A stretch of DNA of 64,000 nt from Cannabis sativa. Taxonomy: Eukaryota > Streptophyta > Magnoliopsida > Rosales > Cannabaceae. The notes below the pieces were generated by a model. It made no database searches, was not told where the DNA came from, and saw only the letters and a program-made list of their open reading frames with translations. Position 1 is the stretch's first letter, and each line of letters starts with the position of its first letter. The stretch lies in assembly GCF_029168945.1 (NCBI RefSeq), contig NC_083607.1, positions 43,261,257-43,325,256 on the forward strand. The letters run 5' to 3'. The position numbers were made by a program, and so were the translations under genes. Below, in pieces: positions 38,667-49,249 of the stretch.

Positions 38667-38668
<2 letters not shown>
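38139..38668 (+). repeat. 3' LTR of copia element
   Basis: 530 bp, almost identical to 33499-34026. It ends CCACA directly against ATT repeats. Confidence 0.96.

Positions 38669-38744
<76 letters not shown>
38669..38744. repeat. (ATT)n microsatellite, right half
   Basis: About 25 units directly after the copia 3' LTR. With 33449-33498 this was one array of about 120 bp before insertion. Confidence 0.95.
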
Positions 38745-38746
<2 letters not shown>

Positions 38747-38893
38747 GATCTAGGTTCATATTCTTCATGGTCAAATCTTTTTTGATGTTTTTGGGTAGAG
38801 TAATCCATTTGCTGAAGAAGGAAATGCAAAGTGGTATGGTTCTCTTTTGTTTTTGTTTTTCTTCACTTTCTTCTCATATATTCTCTTGCCCCA

Positions 38894-39544
38894 AGGGCCA
38901 GTTTGGCACAGTTGTGCTGTAGCTGTGCTGTGAGAAAAAGTAGCAAAATTGTGTAAAAAAAACTGAGTGTTTGGTAAATTATGAATTTTAAAGTACTGAG
39001 TTGTTAAGATCTATTATAATGATAATATTATAATCTAGTTTATTATAATCACGAATATGTAAAAATTTATTTTATATAATATTTTATTTTTTATATATTT
39101 TTAATTTTTTTTAAATACAAATTTATATGCATTTCATAAAAATAATTTATAGTATTTTTTTATTATGTTTTATCAAATGTAAAAAAAATTTAGAAACCCA
39201 AGTACATAAGAAAAAGTTGATGTTGTTTATTAATAATAAAATAAAATATAAATTATTTTTTTTTTTTTAAAAAAGAGAGATTTAATAATTATTTATTTTA
39301 ATTTTTTATTTGTTTAATATGTAATAAATAAGTAAATATGGTTTTAATACAAAAAAAAATTATTAGTCTTTTAATCAAAACAGTTTTTTGTAAAACTTGG
39401 ATTAAAGCAGCTTCAGCTTTTAGTTGTAGCTTTTTTAAAAATTCTTTAAAAAGCTGTTTTTCACTGTTTACCAAACATATTTTTATCACAACTTTTTCAG
39501 AAAGCAACTTTTAACTTTTCTAAAAGATGTGCCAAACAGGCCCT
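38894..39544. mobile_element. MITE with AGGGCC[A/T]GTTTGGCACA terminal inverted repeats
   Basis: The left end AGGGCCAGTTTGGCACA and the right end, reverse-complemented, AGGGCCTGTTTGGCACA differ by one base. The 651-bp interior is AT-rich, without coding capacity, and subterminal sequences (AAAAGT, AGCTGT/ACAGCT motifs) also mirror each other. This end sequence is common among hAT-type plant MITEs. No clear 8-bp target duplication was found, so one flank may have changed. Confidence 0.75.
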
Positions 39545-39677
39545 AACTCCTCTAATGGGTAGGTAATAATAGTAAACATGCTTTGAAATGGACACAATTG
39601 TAACATCACACAATAATGAAAGGGAAATTTGCTAAAACATACTTAAAAATTTAAACTATTCTTTTTTTTTTTTTTTT

Positions 39678-39837
<160 letters not shown>

Positions 39838-40419
39838 TATTCTTTTAATCTACCACCTTTAGACAAATATTCTAAATATTCTCTAAACACCCTAAAACCT
39901 AAAATCGCCTTTACAATTCAAAAGCTCTCTTCTCACACTCTCTCTAACTTCCCCCCCCCCCCCCTCTCTTTGTTATTCCCAGCCCCAAACCTTCCCAGCC
40001 CAGACTCTCTCTCTTTGTTCACGAGCTCCGACCGACCAAATCTTTCTTCAGCCAAGACCAAGATGACCCACGACCAAGACAACTCACGATAGAGAAAACC
40101 CACGATGACCCGTGACATCCGATGCTACTTCGAATCCGGGTCGAGCTTACGTGAACTCACGACGACCCACAAGAAGCACCCAAGATGACTCACGAAACCC
40201 CACGACGACCCAGTGCCACCCACCCACGATTCTCACAATTTCTGGTAAGTTTGTATTTATTTTGTATTAGAATGATTCTTCCAATATGTAGGTTTTTTGT
40301 TGAAATTTTGTGTTGGTTTTGTTGATTATGGTTGAGATTAAGAAATTTGTTCGATTTTAAGTTAATTTTTTGTATTGGGCTTGAATTTTAATGGTGACAG
40401 TTTGATTCCATTATTTTTA

Positions 40420-40798
40420 TATTTTTCGACGTTTGTCGACATTGATTGGAATATTTTGCGTTATCGTCCCCTAATGGCGTCTATGTTTTGTTTATTTTTT
40501 TTACCAGTTTGTATCTATTGTGCGACGTCTCGCGACATTCCACGATATTTGATCTTATGGGTTTACTCATTATGACAACTAGCGACATATGCCGTAAAAT
40601 GTCATCAGTAGTATCGCTATATGTTGCTACTTGTCCTGATGCATAAAACCATAAAAACATAAATCGTTGGATATCATGGAAGATCGCGTGACATCGCACA
40701 ATTGATACAAACTGATAAAAATGAACAAAACATAGATGCCATTGGGATGATATCACAAAATATTTCCATCATTGTCAATAAACGTCGATATTTTTGTG
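40420..40798. repeat. Foldback sequence of about 380 bp
   Basis: The left half (from about 40420) and the reverse complement of the right half (to about 40798) match over nearly their whole length. Paired landmarks are TTCGACGTTTGTCGACAT with ATCGACGTTTATTGACAA, TCTATGTTTTGTTTATTTTT with TCTATGTTTTGTTCATTTTT, CAGTTTGTATCTATTGTGCG with CAGTTTGTATCAATTGTGCG, and GACAACTAGCGACATAT near the centre with ATATGTTGCTACTTGTC. The centre is near 40605, with little spacer. Mismatches suggest either age or a hairpin-type locus. No protein is supported in it, and mirrored frames on the two strands are a consequence of the fold. It lies in the probable intron upstream of the DUF1985 fragment. Confidence 0.85.
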
Positions 40799-40945
40799 AG
40801 TATCTTGCATAAAAGAATTTGTTTTATTCACGACATGTTTACGACGCTGATTGCGATATATGTTTTTTTAGTTTTTAATATGTTTGCTTACAATATTTGC
40901 AAATGGCTCTTGAACTTAAACTTCCAATTTCCCAATATTTCACAG

Positions 40946-41301
40946 GACGTCTCACCTATTGAGGTTCAGATAGGTTTAGAGATGCCAATGCCAAGTTTCA
41001 ATAGCATAAGTTGATAGATAAGATTAAGGCTAGCCTTTTCAGATACTTCTGGGAAGCTGGAGATTTGACTTTCTCTGAGGTGTTGGTCCACGACCTACTC
41101 TTACGGAAGATAAAAGTTTATAATGAAAAGGAAGATGATGTATGGTTTCATGTGGGCAAAAATGACATGAGATTTGGGTGTATCGAGTTTGGACTTATTA
41201 CCGGCTTAGCTATGGGTAGTGCCCCTACAAAGAAGGAAATAGAAGTCAAGTTTAACGACCGTCTAGTGAGGACGTATTTTGAAGGGAAGAGTTTAGTGTA
41301 G
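40946..41301 (+). pseudogene. DUF1985-type fragment
   Basis: After a good 3' splice site (TTTCACAG, ending 40945) the sequence encodes, from 41011, KIKASLFRYFWEAGDLTFSE, DDVWFHVGKNDMRFG and IEFGLITGLAMG. The pattern of a short folded segment, W-F-V-G and then F-x-L-I-T-G-L is that of plant DUF1985, usually found in Ulp1-protease-bearing Mutator-like elements and related proteins. A TAG lies just upstream in frame (41002-41004), and the frame ends at 41301 well short of a full protein. An A-run follows at 41348. A matching donor may be GTAAGT at 40244. No MULE terminal repeats were identified. Confidence 0.6.
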
Positions 41302-41855
41302 TTGGATTCATTGTTGCGTAGAGGCGAGTGGGTAGTCTCTTCCTAACCAAAAAAAAAAAATAGAAAAAAAAGACTAATTATGATTTTTGTCCTTTGAACA
41401 TTAATATATACAAAATCATGTTCCTTACTTTTAAGACCATTAAAAATTCTCATGAACTATTGAGATGGTTCGATTTAAAGACTATTTTCCAATTTTAGTA
41501 AGGAATGAAAGTTCAGGAGGCTTGATTTGGTACATTTTAAAGTTCGAATGACATAATTTGATAGATATCAAAGTCTAGTGAGCATGATTAGTACATGGAC
41601 TATCACAGAATTAGTAAATCGAATGAAATTGGAAAAATGTCTTTAAATCTAGCAGTAGTTCAGGGAGAATTTTTATCAATTAAAAAGGTTCATAGAGCAT
41701 AATTTAATACATGTTAAAGTTCAAGAGGCAAAAATCCTAATTAGCCAACAAAAATGTATGTGTTTTTTGGTTAGTTAAAGGTCAAGAATTCAAATCCTAA
41801 CAAAGTCATTTTTATTTTTAATATTTAGTTTACTTTTTGCCCTCTCACAAAAAAA

Positions 41856-41990
41856 TAGAGGAGGGCTAATTACAACCTCTCCTACTACAATCTCTTAGTC
41901 AACCTTCACGCCCGAAATCACATGTGTTATTGGGCATAAAGGTTTACTAAGAGATTGTAATAGGAGGTTGACGGTGGCACTCCTCTTAAA
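41856..41990. repeat. Small foldback (about 130 bp)
   Basis: CAACCTCTCCTACTACAATC plus TCTTAGTCAACCTTC (41873-41907) pairs with the reverse complement of GGTTTACTAAGAGATTGTAA plus TAGGAGGTTG (41941-41970), leaving a loop of about 30 bases. Weaker pairing extends outward to GAGGAGGG and CTCCTCTT. It may be a small MITE or a hairpin locus. Confidence 0.75.
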
Positions 41991-43079
41991 AATCTACATA
42001 TATACAGTCATGGGCGGACTCACATAGAGCCGAGGGGCCAGTCGCTCTCTGAACAAATAAAAAACGACATGTAAGTTACTCGTTGATTGCTATGTGAGTT
42101 GCTATGTGAATTTCAGTAAAAAAAAATTATTTTAAAATATAAAAATAAAAAAAATCTCAAAATAAAATTAGAATTGTTTGTTGCACATATATTTTTTTTT
42201 ATATTTATATTTTTTTTTCTATATTATAAATTGTATAGATCATTATTCACCGCTATGTGTTAGCCACGTCAACTACGTCTTTAATTTTTTTTTAAAAAAA
42301 AATCAATTTTCTTATAAAAATTAATAATTTACAAAATGGCTTAATTCTTATATATAATATTATAATTTTTTCTTTATTATTATTATAAAGATTTTTTCAT
42401 TAATTTTAAAAAGCCGCAGAGGATTTACTTATTACTTATATATTATAGGGAAATTCTTTAATAGACACCCATAAAAAGACTCATTAATAGTTCCACTATC
42501 CTGTAGTATAATTGGTCCACATAGGAAAATTTTAGAAAATTATTGTAGATTGTAGTGTATTGAATTAAAATTGGATTTGAATTAGTCAAAGTGGGATATA
42601 ATACTTTATTATTATTATTTAGTTGATTTGGTCAATATAGAAGCATTCATTTATACCCTTAATTATTATTCCATTGGTCTACCTGGCTAAACATAATGTA
42701 TTAAAAAAATTATAAATGATTAAAATGGAAAATTAGTTCAGAGAAAAGAAAACGAGAAGTCATTATCTTCAGTTCCGCCCAGACCATCTTCTTCGGTGAA
42801 GGTGAAGGTTAGTGCATTTTGCTTTTTTTTTTTTTTTGTAATTTCATTTTGATTCATTCTTATTTCAATTTATTCAAAGTTTACTACATTTATATAACTT
42901 ATAGATTATAGAAATATCAACCATGAATACCATTGCAGAACACATTAATCTTTAGAAAAATATTTCAAGAAAACAAAAAGAAATTTTAAAATCCAGATTT
43001 GAAGAACCTGAAAAAAAAAATGGAACAAAAACTAAAAGATAAGAAATATAAAACCCAAATTTCTGAGCCAAAAGATTGA
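41991..43079. other. Noncoding AT-rich stretch
   Basis: I see no gene, LTR or clear repeat here, only A/T runs and diffuse low-complexity DNA. Confidence 0.5.
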
Positions 43080-43286
43080 GTTCCTTTCGGAGAGTACTCG
43101 TCCTCCTCTTATTCTTCTTCCTTGTCGTTGCTCTCTTCTACGTCTATTTTCTCCGAGTCAGAAATCAACGCAGTCGAGACACTCGTCCAACTCAGTGGAG
43201 ACTCAGAAAGCAGCAACCGAAACGATGTCGTAGTATCGGTGGAAGTACTCGAATTCGGAACAGCTCGTCATGATGACGATCAATAG
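43080..43286 (+). other. Unassigned reading frame, possible captured exon
   Basis: An unusually GC-balanced patch in AT-rich surroundings. One frame reads, without ATG, a Ser-rich stretch, then SESEINAVETLVQLSGDSES and NDVVVSVEVLEFG, to TAG near 43284. A second frame over the same bases is a hydrophobic segment (LVLLLFFFLVVALFYVYFL) followed by a basic tail, from a TTG. Codon pattern does not decide between them. I do not recognise either. It may be a gene fragment carried by a transposon. Confidence 0.25.
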
Positions 43287-43544
43287 GCGATGAGCGACGA
43301 CGTTTGATCTTATTAGTACTGCTCCCAAGGATGATGAGGATGAAAACATAAATAAAATGTAAGTAATTTTGTGGTTTGACATAAGAAAACATGAATCTGG
43401 GACAAATCCTCATATCTAGAACGGTTTTTAATGATCTTCGGACGACCACACTAGGAGCACTAATCTCAGTGATTGTTTATTGTGTTAATAATAAAATTAC
43501 TTTTAGGTAGAGCCCAATACCTAATGTCAAAGTAAAAATATAAT

Positions 43545-44345
43545 TTTCTATAATTAGGGAGTAGCCACAGCATCCTTAATTATATAAACTTATATATTAA
43601 TTAAAATTCACCTTAATTGACGTAACTTGTAATTAATTATATAAGTATAATAATTTTACCTCATAGGGATTTATTATATTTGTATAATTAATTAGGACAA
43701 AATATAAAATTAAATTCTCTTAATTTACCCCACAGGGAGTTACAGAGATTCAATTTAATAGTGTTATCACAAATTTTATTAAGATAGATTATAAAACTTC
43801 ATTTTCCTAAATTAATTGTTTAATTAAATCTATCATAATGTTCATCTAATTTTATTAAATTTAAAATTTAGCCCACAGGTGATTTTAAATTTAGTAAAAT
43901 TTTAATCTTCAGTTTATACTTTTGTGTCTAGTGAACCACGTAATTTTAAATAATTAGGGAGTAGCCACAACATCCTTAATTATATAAAATTATATATATT
44001 AAGTGGATCAAGATCACATAATGGACATGAATTAAATTAATTATGTGGATATAATAATCTTACCCTACAGGAATTTTATTATATTTATATAATTAATATG
44101 TTAAATTAAATTATCTTAATTTATCCCACAGGAAATTATGTAGATTCAATTTAATAGTTTTATCATAAATTATAAAATTTTGAAACATTTATAAATTAAG
44201 TGTTTCATGTCTTTCATTGAGATAGAAATATTAAACTTTCATACATTGTGTAAATCTATCATAATCTACTTTTAAATCTAATCTTATTAAATTAAAAATT
44301 TAGCCCGCAGGCAATTTTTGTTAAATAAGATTTCATATTTAAGCA
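43545..44345. repeat. Tandem duplication of about 400 bp
   Basis: Copy A (about 43545-43930) and copy B (about 43952-44345) share ordered blocks: AATTAGGGAGTAGCCACA[G/A], CATCCTTAATTATATAAA, TTATTATATTT.TATAATTAAT, TTAATTTA.CCCACAGG.A and AAAATTTAGCCC[A/G]CAGG. They are clearly diverged. The origin is unknown; a retrotransposon noncoding region is possible. Confidence 0.75.
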
Positions 44346-46350
44346 TGTTTATACATTGATAAAACACGATTCATTTAAACCTCAAAACTATATATTAATA
44401 ATTATGTAATTTTACTACATCACTATTCATAAATTTCTTCAATACTAGTGGAAATTTTTAAAAAAATTATTCTGATAACTTTATCTAAAATGTACAGTTT
44501 TAATTGTATAATTAAGAAAAAGAAAAAAATTACACTTTATTATAACCAATAAATTTTCAATTTGTTTTGTATGAATACATTCTAATATAGTTAATGTGAT
44601 TGTTAACACATAGTAGATTATTTTTTTATTCCACATTCATAATTTCTTGAAAGGTTTACAAATAAACCTAAGAAAGTCAGTAACTGTGAGCAAATCTTAT
44701 CTACAGACAAGATGAGTTCTCACATTTAGAAACTTTGAGAACAAGCAATATAGTAGTGACTTTGTTTTATAATTAGCGAAGACCTCTATGTTCCAAGCTT
44801 CTATTGAAACTTGATTTAGACACACATTTAAAGGTCTTTACTACAAAATGATGTCACTCATACAGATATGCAAGTTCAATCTGACAATAAGAGAATAAGA
44901 AATGTGTTGTTAATAAGAATTCTTTTACATTATAGCACCAAAGATTATGGAACATATCTCCATAAATAGAATAAATGTTAGTAAATAGTGGGGATATTCA
45001 TTACACTTGATTTTACTAACTTTATTTAGAACTTGTGTGAATGAATAAGAAAATATATTCCAACAAGTCCAAATCGGTGCACATTAGAATTCTATCATAT
45101 TAGAAATCATACAAGTCAATTAATTTTGAAGACGTGGACTCACATTCTGCATCTCATTTTTTAACGATTACTCACATAAATTATATTTCTACAAATAGTA
45201 TAGATTTATATGTTTAAAGATATTTAAATCTTAAGTAGAGAAATAGTGCATTTTGCATATTAAGATAGTGAGATCAAATATAAAATGGAGAATACTACAT
45301 TAAAATTCGTGAGTATGGATAAACTCCCAATCCATTTGCAAAGTTTCTTTAAAAGCATGGGTTCATTGCCCAATACATATGCTTGGTACACCCAAATTAT
45401 AGTGTGTGACAGATTTAAGAAACTAAGCCATTTTTGGACATGGTGTGGAGCCTACATAAAAAACTCCAAACTTTCTTAAATCTTTGTCAATTGATACTCT
45501 TCAATGGGAGTGTACATATAGAATCGTGTTCTAACCAAAGTTGTTTCTCAAACATATTTTGAGTTGTGATAAGGTTGAAAACTGACTTGATGACATGTAC
45601 ACATTTTATAAATACCTGTATATAGTTAGAGTACAATTGTCAAAGAAAAGATCTGGGCCCAAAACCATGAATGAGCATTTCATCTGAAAAGCTATAAGGT
45701 TTAAGGGTTACATATTTTATTATCCATCTCACAACACTAAAATGGTAGAATTACAAATTGACTTGATCAGTGAGAGTGATCAATCTAGGAACCTAGTTTC
45801 TCAGAAAGATCATTCATATTTTCTCAAAACTTCCACCTCAAGTATTAGATTAATTATTATTCACAACAGCCCTTAAGGTTAATGGTTATTGAGAATTCAT
45901 AATTAATCATTAATAATCACAAGTCATTGATAAAATTCTAATAAGTTATGTTATTTAGTAATTGCTTACAATTTCTATAATAACATGCATATTGAATCAT
46001 TTGCTCTTTTGAGAGTTGTTGGTCCATCCTTAAGATGACTTATTAGAACAATAAGATCAATGTTTTCTAGTGATTACATTTTGTACAATAAGAGTTCAAC
46101 TACAATATTAATTTGAGACACAAATTAAACTATTGAATGCAAAGAATTGAAATTGTAGTGCAATATGCCATGAATGAATAAATGAATATCTTAAAGAGCA
46201 ATGAAGTTAATCTTTAGTGAGTTGCCTAATGGGGTGGAGAACATTAATTAAGCATAGATTTTTCACTAATAATATTCATTAGGCAACATGGAGAAATATA
46301 AAGATATAAAACCAAATTCATTGCTAAGAAGTTCATTTTGAAATTACAAT
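44346..46350. other. Unassigned AT-rich DNA
   Basis: No supportable gene or repeat boundary is seen. A 64-codon frame at 45285-45479 has no recognisable domain. The stretch may be decayed retroelement sequence into which the Tat-like element at 46351 inserted. Confidence 0.4.
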
Positions 46351-46374
46351 TGTTATCCCAAAATTGGCACTTTG

Positions 46375-46405
46375 ACGTGGCATCACAAGAATGGTGACAC
46401 GTGGC
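46375..46405 (+). promoter_or_regulatory. Two ACGTGGC (ABRE/G-box-like) motifs in LTR U3
   Basis: TGACGTGGCATCA (ACGTGGC at 46375-46381) and GACACGTGGCATCA (ACACGTGGC at 46397-46405) form a direct pair about 25 bases apart near the LTR start, about 310 bp upstream of the TATA box. ACGTGGC is the core bound by plant bZIP factors in abscisic-acid and stress responses. Activity here is inferred. Confidence 0.5.
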
Positions 46406-46715
46406 ATCAACTTAGAGCACCTGGTCGGATCAACATGCCGAGCAGGATGCCTCGCTGGTATGTCCATAATGGAATACTCAACGAGCCGTGCAGAATGAGC
46501 AACACTTAGCAAATTCAGCCAAGAACTTCGTGAGTCACCAGCTCAATCCCTATAACTCAGGGATCAACTTGCGTGGATATGGCATACACACGATTCCACT
46601 ATCGGTGTATACGGCCTCAATCCCACGATCCTAGCATTCAGCAATGATCTCACGATCTTTGTGTTTATGCGCTTTGTAACGAGAGAGGAAACTCTTCCTC
46701 CTCAAGTTTCCTGCC

Positions 46716-46725
46716 CTATAAATAG
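46716..46725 (+). promoter_or_regulatory. LTR TATA box of Tat-like element
   Basis: CTATAAATAG, 366 bases into the LTR, within CCCTATAAATAGTGAGG. Confidence 0.65.
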
Positions 46726-47084
46726 TGAGGAATGTTCACTGGGCAAAGGAAAAGGAGAAATCATACGCCGAAACGCTATAAGCTAAGGCTATCTAAGAAT
46801 TATATATTCAGAGATACTATTGTAAGAGCTATAAGAAAAGGAATCTTCTTCCTTATTCTTAAGTCAATACAACTAACGAGGATTAGGCTATTACCGAACT
46901 GCTCGGGGCTGAACCTCTATTAAATTTCTGTGTCTTCTTATTATTATTATTTGCTTTATTACGTATTCTTATTACGACATATCGTTTATCGCTTATTAGA
47001 AGACTCATTGTCATTGGCTAAAAGCGAAGTCAACATTTTGGTGCTTTCATTGAGAGAAGAATCACAGATCGCTCTTTCAACACG

Positions 47085-47332
47085 ATGGTGCAGACTCGCA
47101 GAGGCCTGTCAGACCCAGCAAACTCACAGACGTTGGATCCGATGTTGCAGGACCCAGGGAGTTCGACGGTTACACCCGCTGTCAATCCTGGACAGACGGA
47201 AAGCGTGGTGAATGATGGAACAACTCCTGTTACTGAAACTGCGCCTGGTGTGCAAGAGACCGGAAATAACGGTTCCACACACAGCCAAAATGTTCATAAC
47301 ATGGCTGTTCCACCAGGCATCAGTGCCCACAC
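47085..47332 (+). pseudogene. gag: Gag N-terminus of Tat-like element, truncated by copia LTR
   Basis: MVQTRRGLSDPANSQTLDP starts 29 bases after the primer-binding site. The chain is Pro/Thr/Ser/Gly-rich with no folded domain in the surviving 82 codons. The frame runs into the copia LTR at 47333. Confidence 0.7.
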
Positions 47333-49249
47333 TATTGGAATATTTATTTTACCAGGATCTTAGATCTACTCACAAGTATGTTGTTTAAACACCCTAAATA
47401 TGAACTTTCTAAAACGATAAATTAAACACATATAAAGTTAAGAAAAAACTTACATTGATGCAGCAGAATTAATGTCTCCTTCCACTCAGATCTCTAACCC
47501 TCGAATCCTTTCTGTAGTAGAGTATAATCAAGATCTGAGCCCGAATGTCCTTCTTCTTCAAGTTTGATCCTTCACAGTCTTCCAATCATTGAGTTACTGC
47601 TTGCTGTGTGTGGGCACTTACTCTTTCACTAGGGTCACGAAATTGATGAAGGGAAAAGAGAGGGATGATTTCGGCCAGGTATAGAAAGTGGGGAAGGCTC
47701 AGTTTTTCTGAAGAGAGAAATTTCTGTCAGATTACTAATGAAAGCATATGAAAGCATATTATGTGACTGAGCCATCACTTTCTATTTATAGCCAACTACT
47801 AGGTTTAGGTTAGGAATTATTTGGCATTAAAATAATAAAAATATTAATTTGAAAAACCTATTTAAGTGGCCGGCCATGGTGTGTTAATGGGCCTCACTTG
47901 ATTTTGCAGTTTTATCAAATTTTATCTCTATTTTCTCAAAAACGCCAATTTTCTAATTCTAACCTTTTAAATGCCAAAACTAATTATTTAATAACTAAAA
48001 TACATTATTAAATAATATTGTCATTTAATTTAATTATTAATTAGACATATAAAGTCTATTAATAAATAAATAAACCTAGAAACTCTTTTCTTTACAATTT
48101 CACCCCTGCTTAGTGAAAATTCATAAAATTAGACATAGTCTAACTTTAGAATTATAATTGATCAATCACGAATCAATTAATGAGTCTTACAAGCAGAATG
48201 TTCTCAACTAGAATGGGGACCATGGATCTATATGCTGAGCTTCCAATAAGTGAACCAAATTTACCAAGTAAATTCCTACTTATTAATTCTTCGTTGAATC
48301 CACTCTTAGAACTTAGAATTGCACTCTCAGACTTATATAGAGGATATTGTATGTTCCACGATATCAATATACTATCTCATTTAACCATTGTTATAATCTT
48401 ATTGTGATTTAAAGATCCTCTATATAGATGATCTACATCGAGATGGGATTTCTTTACCGTTCTCACCCCTCAATGTATTTTGCCCCTTAAAACACTTAGC
48501 TACCTGTAAATGGTGTTTAGTGATCTAATAATTAGTCAGTTAAACAAGAGCTCATCCATTTACTTCTATTTGCTAAGCTCGAAGGGAATCATCACTTGAC
48601 TTCTATACACCAGTAGAAGCTATAGATTCCATATTTATGTTCAGCACTCCCACTCAATCATACTATCATGTTCCCAAAATATACGTATCACCCTGACCCA
48701 AAAGTAGGCTTAACTAATAAATCAAAGAACATGAATAGCACTCCTGAGTTTAGCCTAAGCATATCAGGATTTAGATTCTTTTAATCTTAAGATCAACTAC
48801 TGATATTGACTTGGAAAGATATGTATAACGGTAAGTTTGTAATATCTTAACTTAGTTGCAATATCGGTCCAGTCCAATGTATACTCCATACATTCGAAAC
48901 TAGTATACTTTACTAATGTCCTGGAAAGAACATAACACTTACTCCAAGTGTAAGTACACATCATCGCTGATTATCACATTAGTGTAAATCCAATAACACT
49001 GATGAAACAGAGACCAAAACTTTTGATACATATGATCACAATCACATTCCACTGTGTTGACGATACTGTAATTGTGAATAAACATATGATCTGGATTTAA
49101 CTGATTTTGTGTGTATGAATGTAATAAACATATTAAACATATTAAACCATTAGCATGTAAAATTCATGCAAACATCAATCACTTCAGATTTCTTATATTG
49201 ATAACTAATGAGATTGTAAAGAGTTTTATTTAGGGCATAAAACCCAACA
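47333..49249 (-). repeat. 3' LTR (1.9 kb) of a large copia element
   Basis: The minus strand starts TGTTGGGTTTTATGCCC at 49249 and ends ...AAATATTCCAATA at 47333 (terminal CA mutated to TA). The preceding polypurine tract GAAAGTGGGAGTT (minus, 49250-49262) confirms it is the 3' LTR. A TATA GCTATAAATAGA is at 47781-47792. Its last 450 bases recur at 1-271 and 953-1811. An LTR of 1.9 kb suggests an Angela/BARE-like or similar copia lineage; lineage is inferred. Confidence 0.88.

Larger units (their letters stand above)
33499..38668 (+). mobile_element. Young Ty1/copia retrotransposon inserted in an ATT microsatellite
   Basis: LTRs are 33499-34026 (528 bp) and 38139-38668 (530 bp), both TGTGGTATTTTT...TTCACCACA. 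They differ by seven substitutions and one 2-bp indel, about 1.3%. The primer-binding site is at 34029-34040 and a polypurine stretch (AAAAAGGTGGA) lies just before the 3' LTR. TTATT directly flanks both ends (33494-33498 and 38669-38673), a 5-bp target duplication inside an ATT array. Gag-pol is in copia order (integrase before RT) but carries frameshifts and stops, so the copy is not autonomous despite its youth. Confidence 0.97.
46351..47332 (+). mobile_element. 5' end of a second Tat-like element (LTR, PBS, gag start)
   Basis: The LTR 46351-47035 (685 bp) runs TGTTATCCC...GAAGTCAACA. After three T's comes the primer site TGGTGCTTTCATTGAGAG (47039-47056), nearly identical to that of the Tat element at 14855. 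Gag begins at 47085 with MVQTRRGLSDPANSQ, comparable in style to MVETRNTRQ. A large copia LTR cuts the sequence at 47333. The bases before the LTR are ACAAT, but the other end is not in view, so no duplication can be confirmed. Confidence 0.82.

Noticed and set aside
33449..38744. ATT arrays and repeated LTRs considered as a CRISPR-like or satellite array
   Set aside because: Simple microsatellite split by a retrotransposon; no spacer-repeat pattern.
38629..38829. Frame with a run of Asn on the minus strand
   Set aside because: Translation of the ATT microsatellite.
40375..40756. Similar short peptides on both strands around a CLFFLPVCIY segment
   Set aside because: Consequence of the foldback structure at 40420-40798, not coding.
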